This document shows, in pieces, positions 12,615 to 59,267 of a stretch of DNA of 64,000 nucleotides. A model generated the notes under the pieces. That model did not search any database. It saw only the letters and a program-made list of their open reading frames with translations, and was not told where the DNA came from. Position 1 is the first letter of the stretch. Every line of letters starts with the position of its first letter. A program made the translations under genes and the position numbers. Source of the DNA: Salvator merianae (Eukaryota > Chordata > Lepidosauria > Squamata > Teiidae); contig QVOM02000025.1 in assembly GCA_003586115.2 (NCBI GenBank), positions 43,444,522-43,508,521 on the forward strand. The letters run 5' to 3'.

Positions 12615-14249
12615 CAGCATCACAAAGGTGAAGGTTGTCCTTTGAAGAAATTTTATCATAGCAAGTGGCATTTGGGGACTGCGTTCGCACAGACTTGGAA
12701 CTGGCTGCTGCAGTTCTTCTGTTAGGCCAAGTGTGATTACAACATATGAAAAGCAAAGGGTAGCAGAGAAGATGAAGTGTATAGAAGCATATGCCATTTA
12801 TTTATAACTGAAATTTCATGCTGCCCTGCCAGAAAAACAGGATAATCTCCTGGAATATGTAATTAAACCTATTCCCACCCCAACCATATCCTGACTCTCA
12901 TGGTGCTAAAAAATAGAGATAAAAATCACGGACGAGCAGCTATAAATGTGCCTTATCTACCATCATGAAAGTCTGGTGCTCTTCAAAGGGATATTGATTT
13001 CCTTTTCATTTATTTTGTATAACGTCTAGAGATGCACCCTTCTTGTATATTGAGAAGGAGATAGCGTGAGAGAGATTGAGTGAAGTAGTCAGCTTTTAAT
13101 CAGATAGGATAGAACTAGAGTATATGCAATGAAATCTCAAAAGAAGAATCACACTGTCCAGATGAGAGAAATACTGCACTGGAAAAACGTTTAAGATTTT
13201 TTAAAGAATATTTCCAAAGTGTTTTAACCTGCAGGTATTATAAATACACTCCAAAATATATGTATTTAGTATTGTTATCAAGCCTTTTGATAGCTATAAA
13301 TCATTATTAGATGGCCCTTCCTGTTATATACTTAGTAAAATATTCATTTATTTCAAACAGATCCCTATTTAGGGGAATTGGAAAATATTGTAAGATATTG
13401 TGAATAACTTAAAAGACATTTATGTCCTGTTATTTCGTTCTTCACTAACAGTGAGTTATTTTCAGCTAGGCAATTTTAGTAAATGCAAAGCTAATCAAAT
13501 GCAACTGGTTCAATGAATTTGGGATTTTTGCTAATACTCAGCAGAAATTAATTTTATGAAGGGCATCCACACATACTGTCAACAGAGTGAAGCAGCTGCA
13601 TAGCATGGGTACAGTTATTCATTATTTTTATATCTGTGTTAAGTGGCACTGGGTAGGTCCTATGCGTCCTGTCTATATCAGGTAAACCATTTTCTTGATA
13701 CTTAACCTCACACTTTTGAAGACACAGGTAATGCTAATAAGCCTCCCTGGCTAAAACTACTGCAAGTCAGAATCATGTCCCTGGCAAGTATATTTAGCAG
13801 TTGTGTCAGTCACTCACTGTAGGTTTTGATATGCAATTAATGACCGGCAGTGTTGTGTTAAAAATGGAAAGCTATGAAAGTTTACAGGGGAAAAAATCAA
13901 ATGTATCTAACCTACAACAAATTTATGAGAGTATTCATTTTATTAACGTTTCTGCCCAACATTCTATCCATACCAATCATTTTTAATTTTACTAACTAGA
14001 AATGGTTTTGTTCAAACAGGTGCTGTTTATAAAGTTTTTGTGTAGTGACGTGTAGATGTGTAGTGTTTACAGCAGTTACATGCATGTTTATGCGCATGGC
14101 CAATCTAGGTTTTTTGGCACTTACTTCTCTAGTTAGTGCATTTGGATTGCAACCTTACTATCTAACATCTGTTGGATGCCTTTTTTGAATTAATTAAACT
14201 GGTGCTCCTGATCAGCAGAAAGCAGCTTTTAATTTTTAGAAATATTTAC

Positions 14250-14255
14250 AATAAA
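14250..14255 (+). terminator. candidate FREM3 poly(A) signal
   Basis: AATAAA on the plus strand about 1.6 kb after the FREM3 stop, within AT-rich sequence. A second copy is at 14369-14374. Which is used cannot be told from sequence alone. Confidence 0.4.
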
Positions 14256-14887
14256 AATGTATTTTTTTAAAATAACAGTGGCAAGTACCATCTTCAGTGA
14301 AGCATTCTAGGCAAAAAAAAAAGGACTTCTTACTCATGTCTGGCAACAGCGTGTGTAAATGTATCACAAATAAAACTCAAACATATACATAAATATATGC
14401 AATGTTGAAATAATCAACCAGGTGCTACCTAATTACAGGTTACTCACTGCTGGCAGCATTGTAATTCTCAGGTTTGTTTCCTGCAGGCCACAGAGATTCC
14501 TGGTTGTATTTGGGCTGCAAGCCAGTCTACAAGCATTACACCTGTTCCAATAAGGCAGCTTCCTTATATGTGTTTGAAACCAAGCACAGTTAGGCTATAT
14601 GCAGAGCCAGGAGTGTCTGGAAGACTTTGTACAGATTGGATGGGTAAGAGCCTATTTGGTACTAGTAGCAGGTGTGGCTTTCTATTTCTCTAAGTTCCCC
14701 ACTCTGGAGCGTCAGTCTCACTCCACTGTGAAGCCTGTACTGCTGTGTAAGAATACTTAGCCTAACTGAGGTACTTGTGTATATTAATCCCTGTTTCAAA
14801 GTATCAGGGAAGGGATCAAGTTATTTGCAGTAACAACTATAGCATTACAGGGAATGAAAGCCATAAGGACCAGCTTAGCTTAATTAG

Positions 14888-15250
14888 AGTGTGTCTCCAC
14901 ACAGCTTTCAAGCTGGCTTGAAGGCGCATTGAAATCTGTCCATCTCCACAAAGGGGCGTGAAGGCACCTGGAGGGACTTCAATCCCCCTCCAAGTCACGT
15001 AAACTTCAGTGCATGAAAAGCAGCACCAAAGCTGCTTCTCGTGCATGGAGCTGGCCCTTGCTGGGATAAATGAACCATGCTTCCATGCCAGCCTTTTGCA
15101 CCTGTGCACAGAGAGCAAGGAGGCCCTCTGAGTACAGCAGCCTCAGCAATGGTAATGGAGCCATCAAACCCCTTTCCAAGGCTGCCTGAAGCCAGGAGAG
15201 CTTTCTGGAAACCAGATCTGGCAGTGAGATCATCGCTGTGGAGACACAGT
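14888..15250. mobile_element. inverted-repeat (MITE-like) element
   Basis: The ends AGTGTGTCTCCAC and, as reverse complement of the right end, ACTGTGTCTCCAC match at 12 of 13 positions. The 363-bp interior is more GC-rich than its surroundings and has no convincing ORF. No target duplication is evident. Confidence 0.45.
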
Positions 15251-15715
15251 CTTTGTGTCTTTGGCCGGGAGTAGACGTTCTTAGATATTAAAATTTATTG
15301 GGTAAAATGATATATCCTTATGACTTGCAGATGCTGATAATTCCATCGGAGAGCAGTCACTATCTGCTAAGGCTAAACCCCCATCCTGCTCACACAAAAG
15401 TGCCGCTAAAGTCAATGAGACTTTGTTTTCAGGTGATTGTGTAGACTTGCTCTGCTGTGATTGATGCTGTACATTCAGATGAAGGCATGAGTTGCAGCTG
15501 TCACTCTTGCCAAGAAGGGGATACAAATTCTGTGTATATTGTGACTGCTTGTTTCTTCCAGAAGCATTCCTTCATTACCTCTCCTACTTACTGTGTGACT
15601 GAGCCAGTACTGAACGGCTCTTTCCTGCAGTTTATGGACTCAAGAAAATTAAGATATATTTCAAGCACTGTTGCAGATTTCTGCATTATGCTTACATCAC
15701 TCGTCCCAAAATACA

Positions 15716-15721
15716 AATAAA
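15716..15721 (+). terminator. candidate distal FREM3 poly(A) signal
   Basis: AATAAA on the plus strand followed by GT/T-rich sequence (AGTTTGTTCAG), about 640 bp from the SMARCA5 stop. If used, the FREM3 and SMARCA5 transcripts would nearly meet. Confidence 0.3.
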
Positions 15722-16193
15722 GTTTGTTCAGTCAAGTACTGAAATCTGTGAAATCAACAAATCTGTGTTATACTGGCTGTATTCTGTGACAATTCTTGCT
15801 TACACTTTTTATTTTGCAATTGCCAAAAATGTTTGACAGTTTATTATATAAAACTGGTTTATTCTACACTTATGTGTCTTGTTTAAACTGATCATTATCT
15901 CAGTAACCCTTATGACTGGAAGATGGCACTACAAATACACATTTATCTTTTTTCTATAGTAGTCAGATATGCGCACTGGTGGATCAACTGCCTGGTTAGG
16001 GTGAGGGATGTCTCTAGATAAAATGCACAAGTAAGCCCAACTTGCTACAACCATCACGGAGTAATTTTTCCCCTTGCAAAATCAGTCCCAGTAACACAGA
16101 AAAGGCACAATATATAAAAGAGTTAATGACGAGCAAATGAGGCCTATTTTTTATTTCAAGTGTTAATGGTAAAAAAAAGTTCAGCACAGCTGT

Positions 16194-16199
16194 TTTATT
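16194..16199 (-). terminator. candidate SMARCA5 poly(A) signal
   Basis: TTTATT on the plus strand (AATAAA on the minus strand) lies 163 nt after the SMARCA5 stop codon, with another at 16150-16155. Further copies lie at 15858-15863 and 15808-15813. The nearest would give a very short 3' UTR. Confidence 0.4.
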
Positions 16200-16361
16200 T
16201 AAAAAAGTGAAACTACATTACTATTATTCTAGTTCAGCAAGTAAACACATGAACCCGGTGTCCTTTAATGACATAATAGTTGCGAATTGTACAGTACATC
16301 TTATGAAGACCCGTAAAATTAAAGAGCTACTTTAAATTTAGTGAGTACAAAAACTTGGAAT

Positions 16362-53270
<36,909 letters not shown>

Positions 53271-53525
53271 AATGGAGAGCCGGCCACACGGGCGGCGGCG
53301 ACGACGACAACGGCAACAACGTCTGGCGTTCTCTCACACACACTCTCCTGCGCGCGCGCGCACTTCTGTTTCGCGTAAAACTCGGCGAACGGAACTCAGG
53401 CCGGTCTCCGCTCCTTCTTTCTCTCTTTCTTTCTTCTTGTTCTTCAGGGCCCCCTCTGTCTCGCCGCTGCCGCCCCGGCTTTCTCAGCGAGATCCCACCA
53501 ACCAGGAACCGAGCCGGCTCTCGAG

Positions 53526-53535
53526 TCTCGCGAGA
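53526..53535. promoter_or_regulatory. TCTCGCGAGA palindrome (BANP-type CGCG element)
   Basis: A perfect 10-bp palindrome 256 bp upstream of the ATG. This methylation-sensitive element is known to bind BANP at CpG-island promoters of essential genes. Binding here is inference. Confidence 0.7.
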
Positions 53536-53635
53536 ACTAGCATCGGACTGGCGCGAGCGAGGAAAAAGAATCAGTCTCGGGCCGTTGAGGAGGGAGAAGG
53601 GGAAAAGGAAAAGCCGCTTTAAGACTCAAATTGTG

Positions 53636-53640
53636 ATTGG
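53636..53640 (-). promoter_or_regulatory. inverted CCAAT box
   Basis: ATTGG on the plus strand gives CCAATCAC on the gene strand, 366 bp upstream of the ATG. This fits NF-Y binding. Confidence 0.5.
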
Positions 53641-53787
53641 ACAGTGGAATAGTGAAGGCGGTGCCAAATGCGCCATGAGCCTACCTCCCGACCACTGTTT
53701 CTTTTTGCTAGGAGTGGGCGTGGCTTGGCCAGGCAAAGCAAACAATACGGAAGCGGCGGGTGAAGTGGCGAAAAATCTAAATACATC

Positions 53788-53799
53788 TGACGTCATTGG
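53788..53799 (-). promoter_or_regulatory. CRE palindrome overlapping a CCAAT box
   Basis: TGACGTCA (53788-53795) is a full palindromic cAMP response element. The next bases make CCAAT on the gene strand (53795-53799), so CREB/ATF and NF-Y sites share one base. Confidence 0.6.
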
Positions 53800-54860
53800 A
53801 AAAGGCGGGTGTTTCTTCTCTTTTCGCGCGGTGAAGAAATGAGGGCAGGAACGTTCCATTCGCTTATGTTTTCCATCTTGCTCATGTATCATATGGGTTT
53901 AGCTGCTGCTGTGTTTGGAAACTGTAAGACTGTTTGGGAGTTATTAATTTTCTTTTTTATTCATGAACGTAAGTCCTTCAAATACAAATTAAACTAGAAT
54001 AACACAGCTTGTTTAAAACAACAATGTAAATCAGGAAAAAAGTTGAGCACGGAGAAACATCTGCCTGGAAATTAATAAGCCTACAGAGGGAAATAAAGCA
54101 CAGTATTTTTCGTCAAATGAGGGCCAGGAAGAAAGAGTCAGCCACAGTTGTTAGAGACTTAAGTAACCCACAAAACAGATAACCACAATCAAACAGTATA
54201 ACTAAGGAGCAAATCACAAATTCACACAGGTTAAGAAAGCTGATAACTGGTACCTATAGCACAACTTAAAGTGTATAGGTAACAAGGAAATTTGTAGTGC
54301 ATACAAATATATTTATTGCTAGAGTTGTGCAAGTTGTACTTGCCCTACAATGTAATATTGGCAAGCACAGTTGAATGCAGGGTGTGGCAAAAAGGGTGAC
54401 TGATGGTTAGCTGTAGGTACAGGGACCCAGCACAGCCTGAGCGTAACCATCCTTTTTTGGGTGCAGCAAAATTGGTAGTGCTGCCACCAAGCCCTTGCTG
54501 GAGGCCCCAAACCACCACCCTACTGCTCAGTTCTGGAGAAAAGCCAAGGGCTAAACAATTCTCCTTCTCCTTTCCCCTTATTTAGTGGGGAAAATACTAT
54601 TAGTATCAACCTCCTTGTAGGTTTCTACTGTGGAGGTGTGTGACCAGGACTTCCCCTCCCCCAAGGAAAATAACAGGTTTTTAAAGTGAAGGTTCTTTAT
54701 TAAAAGACAAAAAAAGAATCATAAGTCACAAAACATGTAATAGGTAAGCTTAATGCAAGTTATTCCAGTCTGAATTCCCTTGGATGACCCTCTGGTAGAA
54801 AATAGGGTGTTCCATAACATAATGGAGATAATTACAAAAAATAGAAAAAGTTTAAATTAG

Positions 54861-55156
54861 AAGAAGAACAACAACAACTTGGTTTTTATACCCCACTTTT
54901 CTCGGCCGAAGCTGACTCAAAGCGGCTTACAAGGTTATTTTTCGCCCGAAGGCTTACATCTGTCTATCTTCTGCATCACACAAAGTGATGCTCCCTATTT
55001 ATCTACTTGCAATTACTTGCTTTCGAACAGCTAGGTTGGCTGGAGCTAGAGGCCAGTAGAGGGCGCTCATCCCCTCTACACAGCAGACAGGGGCCTTGAA
55101 CTCTGATCCTCCTATTGAAAGATCAGTGCCTTAGCCTTCTGCGCCACTGTGCCTCC
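54861..55156 (-). mobile_element. full-length tRNA-derived SINE with target duplication
   Basis: On the minus strand it starts GGAGGCACAGTGGCGCAGAA with an A-box-like TGGCGCAGAAGG and a B-box-like AGTTCAAGGCC. It ends in CTTTGAGTCAGCTTCGGCCG, a short unique tail and GTTGTTGTTCTTCTT. The flanks TTTAAATTAG (54851-54860) and TTTTAATTAG (55157-55166) match at 9 of 10, a target-site duplication. Confidence 0.85.
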
Positions 55157-55217
55157 TTTTAATTAGCCCTTTTTAGTCCCAGACCTGCAACACTTTAAAA
55201 TAAATTTTAAAAACGTA

Positions 55218-55305
55218 GGCTGCATCCAGACATTACTTAGTTACTCCACTTATTCTGGAATATCCAAATATAGTGGAATAATTTAAACAATGTCTGGATA
55301 CAGCC
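55218..55305. mobile_element. 88-bp palindromic (foldback/MITE-like) element
   Basis: The left end GGCTGCATCCAGACATT and the reverse complement of the right end, GGCTGTATCCAGACATT, differ at one position. The interior is also partly self-complementary (TTACTCCACTTATT against TTATTCCACTATA). No target duplication is clear. Confidence 0.65.
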
Positions 55306-56663
55306 CAAGTCCCCTCAGAGCAGCCAGCCAGCCATACATCTATAGCCTTTTTGCTGAATTCATTCTATCTTTAGTAGGTCTTTCTTTTCCCACAATTCTT
55401 AGCTCAGTGCGCCTCCTGTCTTCCCATTGGCCTGCAGAGGACAGCAGGTAGGATCCTGATTGGGAATCCTTCCCAGAAAGCTTTGACAAGAAACCTACAT
55501 ATCCAGCTACCTTTGCACTCTGGTGAAATGAATGCAGGGAGTTAACTCCTACCTGCTGGGAGTTACTTTCTTTTTAGGTTCACGCATAATGCCTATGACA
55601 TATAAATGGGAAGGGGCTTACTAGTTCATTTTGAAGCTGTTCTTGAAATCTTCTTTGACTCAAGAGCGAGTTAGTTTTCTTCTCCAGCATCAGACAATGG
55701 AGATGGGGTTATTGCATAATTTGAAACTTTTTTTATTTCATCGTTGCTGAGAAAGCTGTTGTCCAGAGAAAATAACTGAGATGAAATAGCCATGACAACA
55801 CATTCATAGCAATTCTCAAATCAGTGCCAGTATCCTAAATTGGTGCTATCCCTGTTCCAAACTCATTTCAGGATCCCCCCACTTTATTTATTTAATTTGC
55901 ATCTGGTGCCAAGTGAGCTATAGAGCTAGCGATGTCTACCAGCAGCCTGAACAACATTTAGATGAAGATGGATCACCTACTTCAGGCAAGCTATGTCCTT
56001 CATAACCCCAGCATACATTTCATGGGAACTGGTGGCAGCGACAGTTACTAGCAACTAATAAGGGCCCAGCAAAGTTGTTTAATGTAATGCTGCCAACCTA
56101 TAGGAGATTCACACTGTCTTGTTCCTCTCCATCCCAGCATATTTTTATCCATAGAGAAAGAAAAGGTGGTAGTAAAAATAGGAGTTCCTTCTAACTCTGG
56201 TTTAAATTTCATAAAAAAGTGGTTTCCTCCCACCCTAGTAAAAAAAATGTTTTGTGAATACAAATAATGCATGTAATTAATTGCAGACATGGGTACATTG
56301 CAGACATGGGTATTTGAGTTAAGAAAACCTCAGTTTGTCATTACTAAATATCATCCATTAATGAATCCTTTAGACAAATTTATGACTATGATTTATTCTA
56401 GTTTCAGTACTTGTACTTCATTATAACTTGGGTACGATATTTACAATAGATCATGCCTATTATAGATCCCACATTCCGCATTATTTTGTTCTTTAAATGC
56501 AATAAATAGATTTTTCTATTTTTTTCTTTTTCTTTGGTGGAGGCAGACAGAGAAGAAGGCAAAGGTCCTGCACCTTTAGTGGTTGTGTCACAAGGAAATC
56601 TCAGTCAGACAGACTGCATTACAAGCCACATTTGTGGATATTTCATGCTCTTCACAGCCATTA

Positions 56664-56940
56664 GGTGTATGCTATAGCTCAGCAGTAGAGGAACTGTCTG
56701 GAAAGCAGTGCGTTACAGATTCAATTCCTTATAATTTTCTGGTAGCTGGCTAGGCAAAACCACTTCCGTATCCTTGACAAGGAAAGTACATGGATGTATC
56801 TACGCAGTTGCCTATTCCTTGTTGGTGAGGATGGATGAAGTTTTTGTTTTTTATGCAACATTTGAGAGTATATTTCTACCTCAACTGCTGCATGACTCAG
56901 TGGAAATGTCACTCCTGCAATTAATAAACAAACAAACATA
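56664..56940 (+). mobile_element. tRNA-derived SINE
   Basis: The plus strand has a tRNA-like head, CTATAGCTCAGCAGTAGAGG (A box) and AGATTCAATTCC (B box), followed by a body and an A-rich end with AATAAACAAACAAAC. Confidence 0.6.
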
Positions 56941-57606
56941 AATATTATACTGAGACTTCATTAGAATGTTTCTGAACAAAGAGAGCTGTCAGTTTTAACA
57001 AGGGCTGCTCCCCTTGCAGAGAAGATAGATTGGTAAAGGTCTCTCTGTAAGTTATGAAGAAATAGCAGATTCTCCAACAACAGTGGACCACAACATAAAA
57101 TTGAAGAATGGCAAAAGCAAATAGATTCTAAGCCAACCAATGCTTTAGTTCATGTGACACAAAACAATATAGTAATCTGATAGTGCAGGAAGGGTAGGGT
57201 GTAAATAAATAAAACATTGGCAAAGTGATCGCATGCCACACAGCTGTCTATGCTGTGTGGTAGAGCTGCAAATTTAAAGGCATACCAGCAGTTCAGCATG
57301 TGATGAGTAGCATTAGCAAACTAAATTTGCTGTGTGGTGGCATCTACATTGTTTCTATAATGAGCGTCAGGACTATAGCTGAAGGAGCAGAGCTGCTCAC
57401 CTCACCACTGTCCCATTTGTTGAATATCTCTGGCAGAAATTGAAAGAGACAAAATGGCAAACCAGTGGCTAGCCAGATCTTGCTGGATGTGAAGGCTGTG
57501 TCTGCACTGGGCTGGTAGAGTGATCCAACAGACACCCTGGAATACCTCATCTGCACTGTTTCCCTGTAGAATGTCGTCTCCCTTTAAAACACTGTGTTCA
57601 CATCAG

Positions 57607-57900
57607 ATGAGGCTTTATTTATTTATTTATTTGCATTTTTATCCCACCCTATACCCAGGGCGGGTTACAACAATTAAAACAACAATAACAACAACAATAA
57701 AATACTGGTTTAGACTGCTGGGACCCTGGAAGTAATGCCAGAAGTTCACCACTTCTGGACATCTGGTCAAAATAGCCCTGGCCAGCAACGACAGAGGTCT
57801 CCCACACTCCATAGTTGGACCAGGATGGGCTGCCCACAATGTGGAGACCCTTGACGTGGGCCACTCGCAATCCGGCCCATCATGGACCATATCGTTTAAT
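57607..57900 (-). mobile_element. L2-like LINE 3' fragment
   Basis: Read on the minus strand it ends with GGGTATAGGGTGGGATAAAA and repeated AAATAAAT, the same end as the copy at 50370. Upstream it has decayed sequence without a usable frame. Confidence 0.5.
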
Positions 57901-57964
57901 TCAGCCCAGCCAGTGCAGAATTACTCATATCGTGCAGAAACGGCCCAATTCTCAACAGCATAAT

Positions 57965-58975
57965 CAATGATCAGGGACAATGGTGACAGTATCTATAGGA
58001 CCACACATTCCAGACAATATACCAAAAACAGTGGTATACTTAGATCCATTCAGTTCGGCTTTAAACCCGATTACATTGATTGGAGAAGAACAAAGGTAAT
58101 TTATACCCAACCGATCCTCCTTGATCTATCAGTGTCTTTTGATACTATCAACCATAATATTTTTTTAGATTGCATATAGGGTTTGGGAATTTCAGACACT
58201 GCTCTGAAATGGTTCCAATCCTATCTCCATGGTAGATATCTTAAGAGTTGTGACAGAGTTCCATGCGTGAGGTTACCCAGGCTAAGTGGTCTGTTCTTTC
58301 TCCATTATTTAATATCTATATAAAGCTGAAGGGAGAGGTCACCAGAGGTTTTGGAGTGAGTGGTCATCACTACACTGATGGTATCCAACTCTATATCTCT
58401 GTGCCAACTGAATCAGGTGAGGCAGTCCAAGTCCTGAACCATTGCCCGAAGGCTTGACGGATGTGGTCCAACAGACTGAGGCTAAATTCAGAACAGACAG
58501 AAGGCCTGTGTGTTCTGGGTTCTTATATAAATGAAATTAAGGGCCATTTCTCCCTGGATGGTGTTATGCCCTCCTGCAACGAACAGGTCCATAATTTCAG
58601 TGTTATCCTGGATCCATTTCTCTCACTAGAAGCACAGATGACCAGCAGTGACCTAAGGCTTGCCAAACAGCTGAAGCCCTTCCTTGATACAGAACATCTA
58701 ATCACAGTGACCCACGCTGTTGTGATATCCGGGTTAGAGTACTGCTTTGAGCTCTGAATTGGACTACCACTGAAGAGGATTCAGAAGCTAGAGCTGGTTC
58801 AAAAAGCCACTACTAGACTGATAGTGGGAACTTACTTCAGGGCCCACAGTACACCTACGTTAAAGGACTACACTGGTTTTCTTTTTGCTTCTGGATCCAA
58901 TTCAGGATGTTAAGACTGACTTTTAAAATCCTAAATGACTTGAGTCCCAAAATTTGAAGGAACACCTCCTCCTAT
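57965..58975 (+). mobile_element. L2-like LINE with reverse-transcriptase remains
   Basis: The plus strand encodes in pieces ILLDLSVSFDTINHNIFLD, LFNIYIKLKGEVTRGFGVSG, RLRLNSEQTEGL and KRIQKLELVQKATTRLIVG. This is the middle and C-terminal part of L2 ORF2, broken by stops (for example after 58179 and 58457). Confidence 0.8.
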
Positions 58976-59074
58976 ACAGACTTGTCTGACATCTATGGTC
59001 CCTGGGAGAGGTTCCCCTTGTGGTTCCATCACTTGAAGTTGTCCTGTATGTGGAGCCCAGAAAGACAGCTTTGT

Positions 59075-59267
59075 CTGTTGTTGTTGAGTACCACAGAATC
59101 ACGGCTGACTCCTGGTTGATTGCATGGGCACCTCTATGTAGTTTTCTTGGCAGAGGTACAGAAATAGTTTGGCATTGCCTACTTCCGGGAAGAGGCTGAG
59201 GATCAAACAGGCAATCCTCTGCTTTCCAGGCTGTTTGCTCTATCTCTGAGCTACAGTTACTCCCTCC
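59075..59267 (-). mobile_element. tRNA-derived SINE
   Basis: On the minus strand the head reads TAGCTCAGAGATAGAGC (A box), then TTTGATCCTCAGCC (B-box-like). The body has GGAGTCAGCCGTGATTCTGT and ends in CAACAACAACAG. Confidence 0.65.

Larger units (their letters stand above)
12615..16361. other. Convergent intergenic interval holding the 3' UTRs of FREM3 and SMARCA5
   Basis: The FREM3 stop (plus) and SMARCA5 stop (minus) face each other across 3747 bp. The left part is AT-rich and fits a long FREM3 3' UTR. An inverted-repeat element occupies about 14888-15250. No further gene is visible; the ORFs here are short and lack similarity. Confidence 0.75.

Noticed and set aside
56664..56740. A tRNA gene
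   Set aside because: A- and B-box sequences are present, but no cloverleaf with a paired acceptor stem forms and a SINE body follows. The same holds for the heads at 30843, 55156 and 59267.
57649..57890. Open frames near 57.6-57.9 kb
   Set aside because: They lie inside an L2 3' fragment and reflect its decayed sequence.
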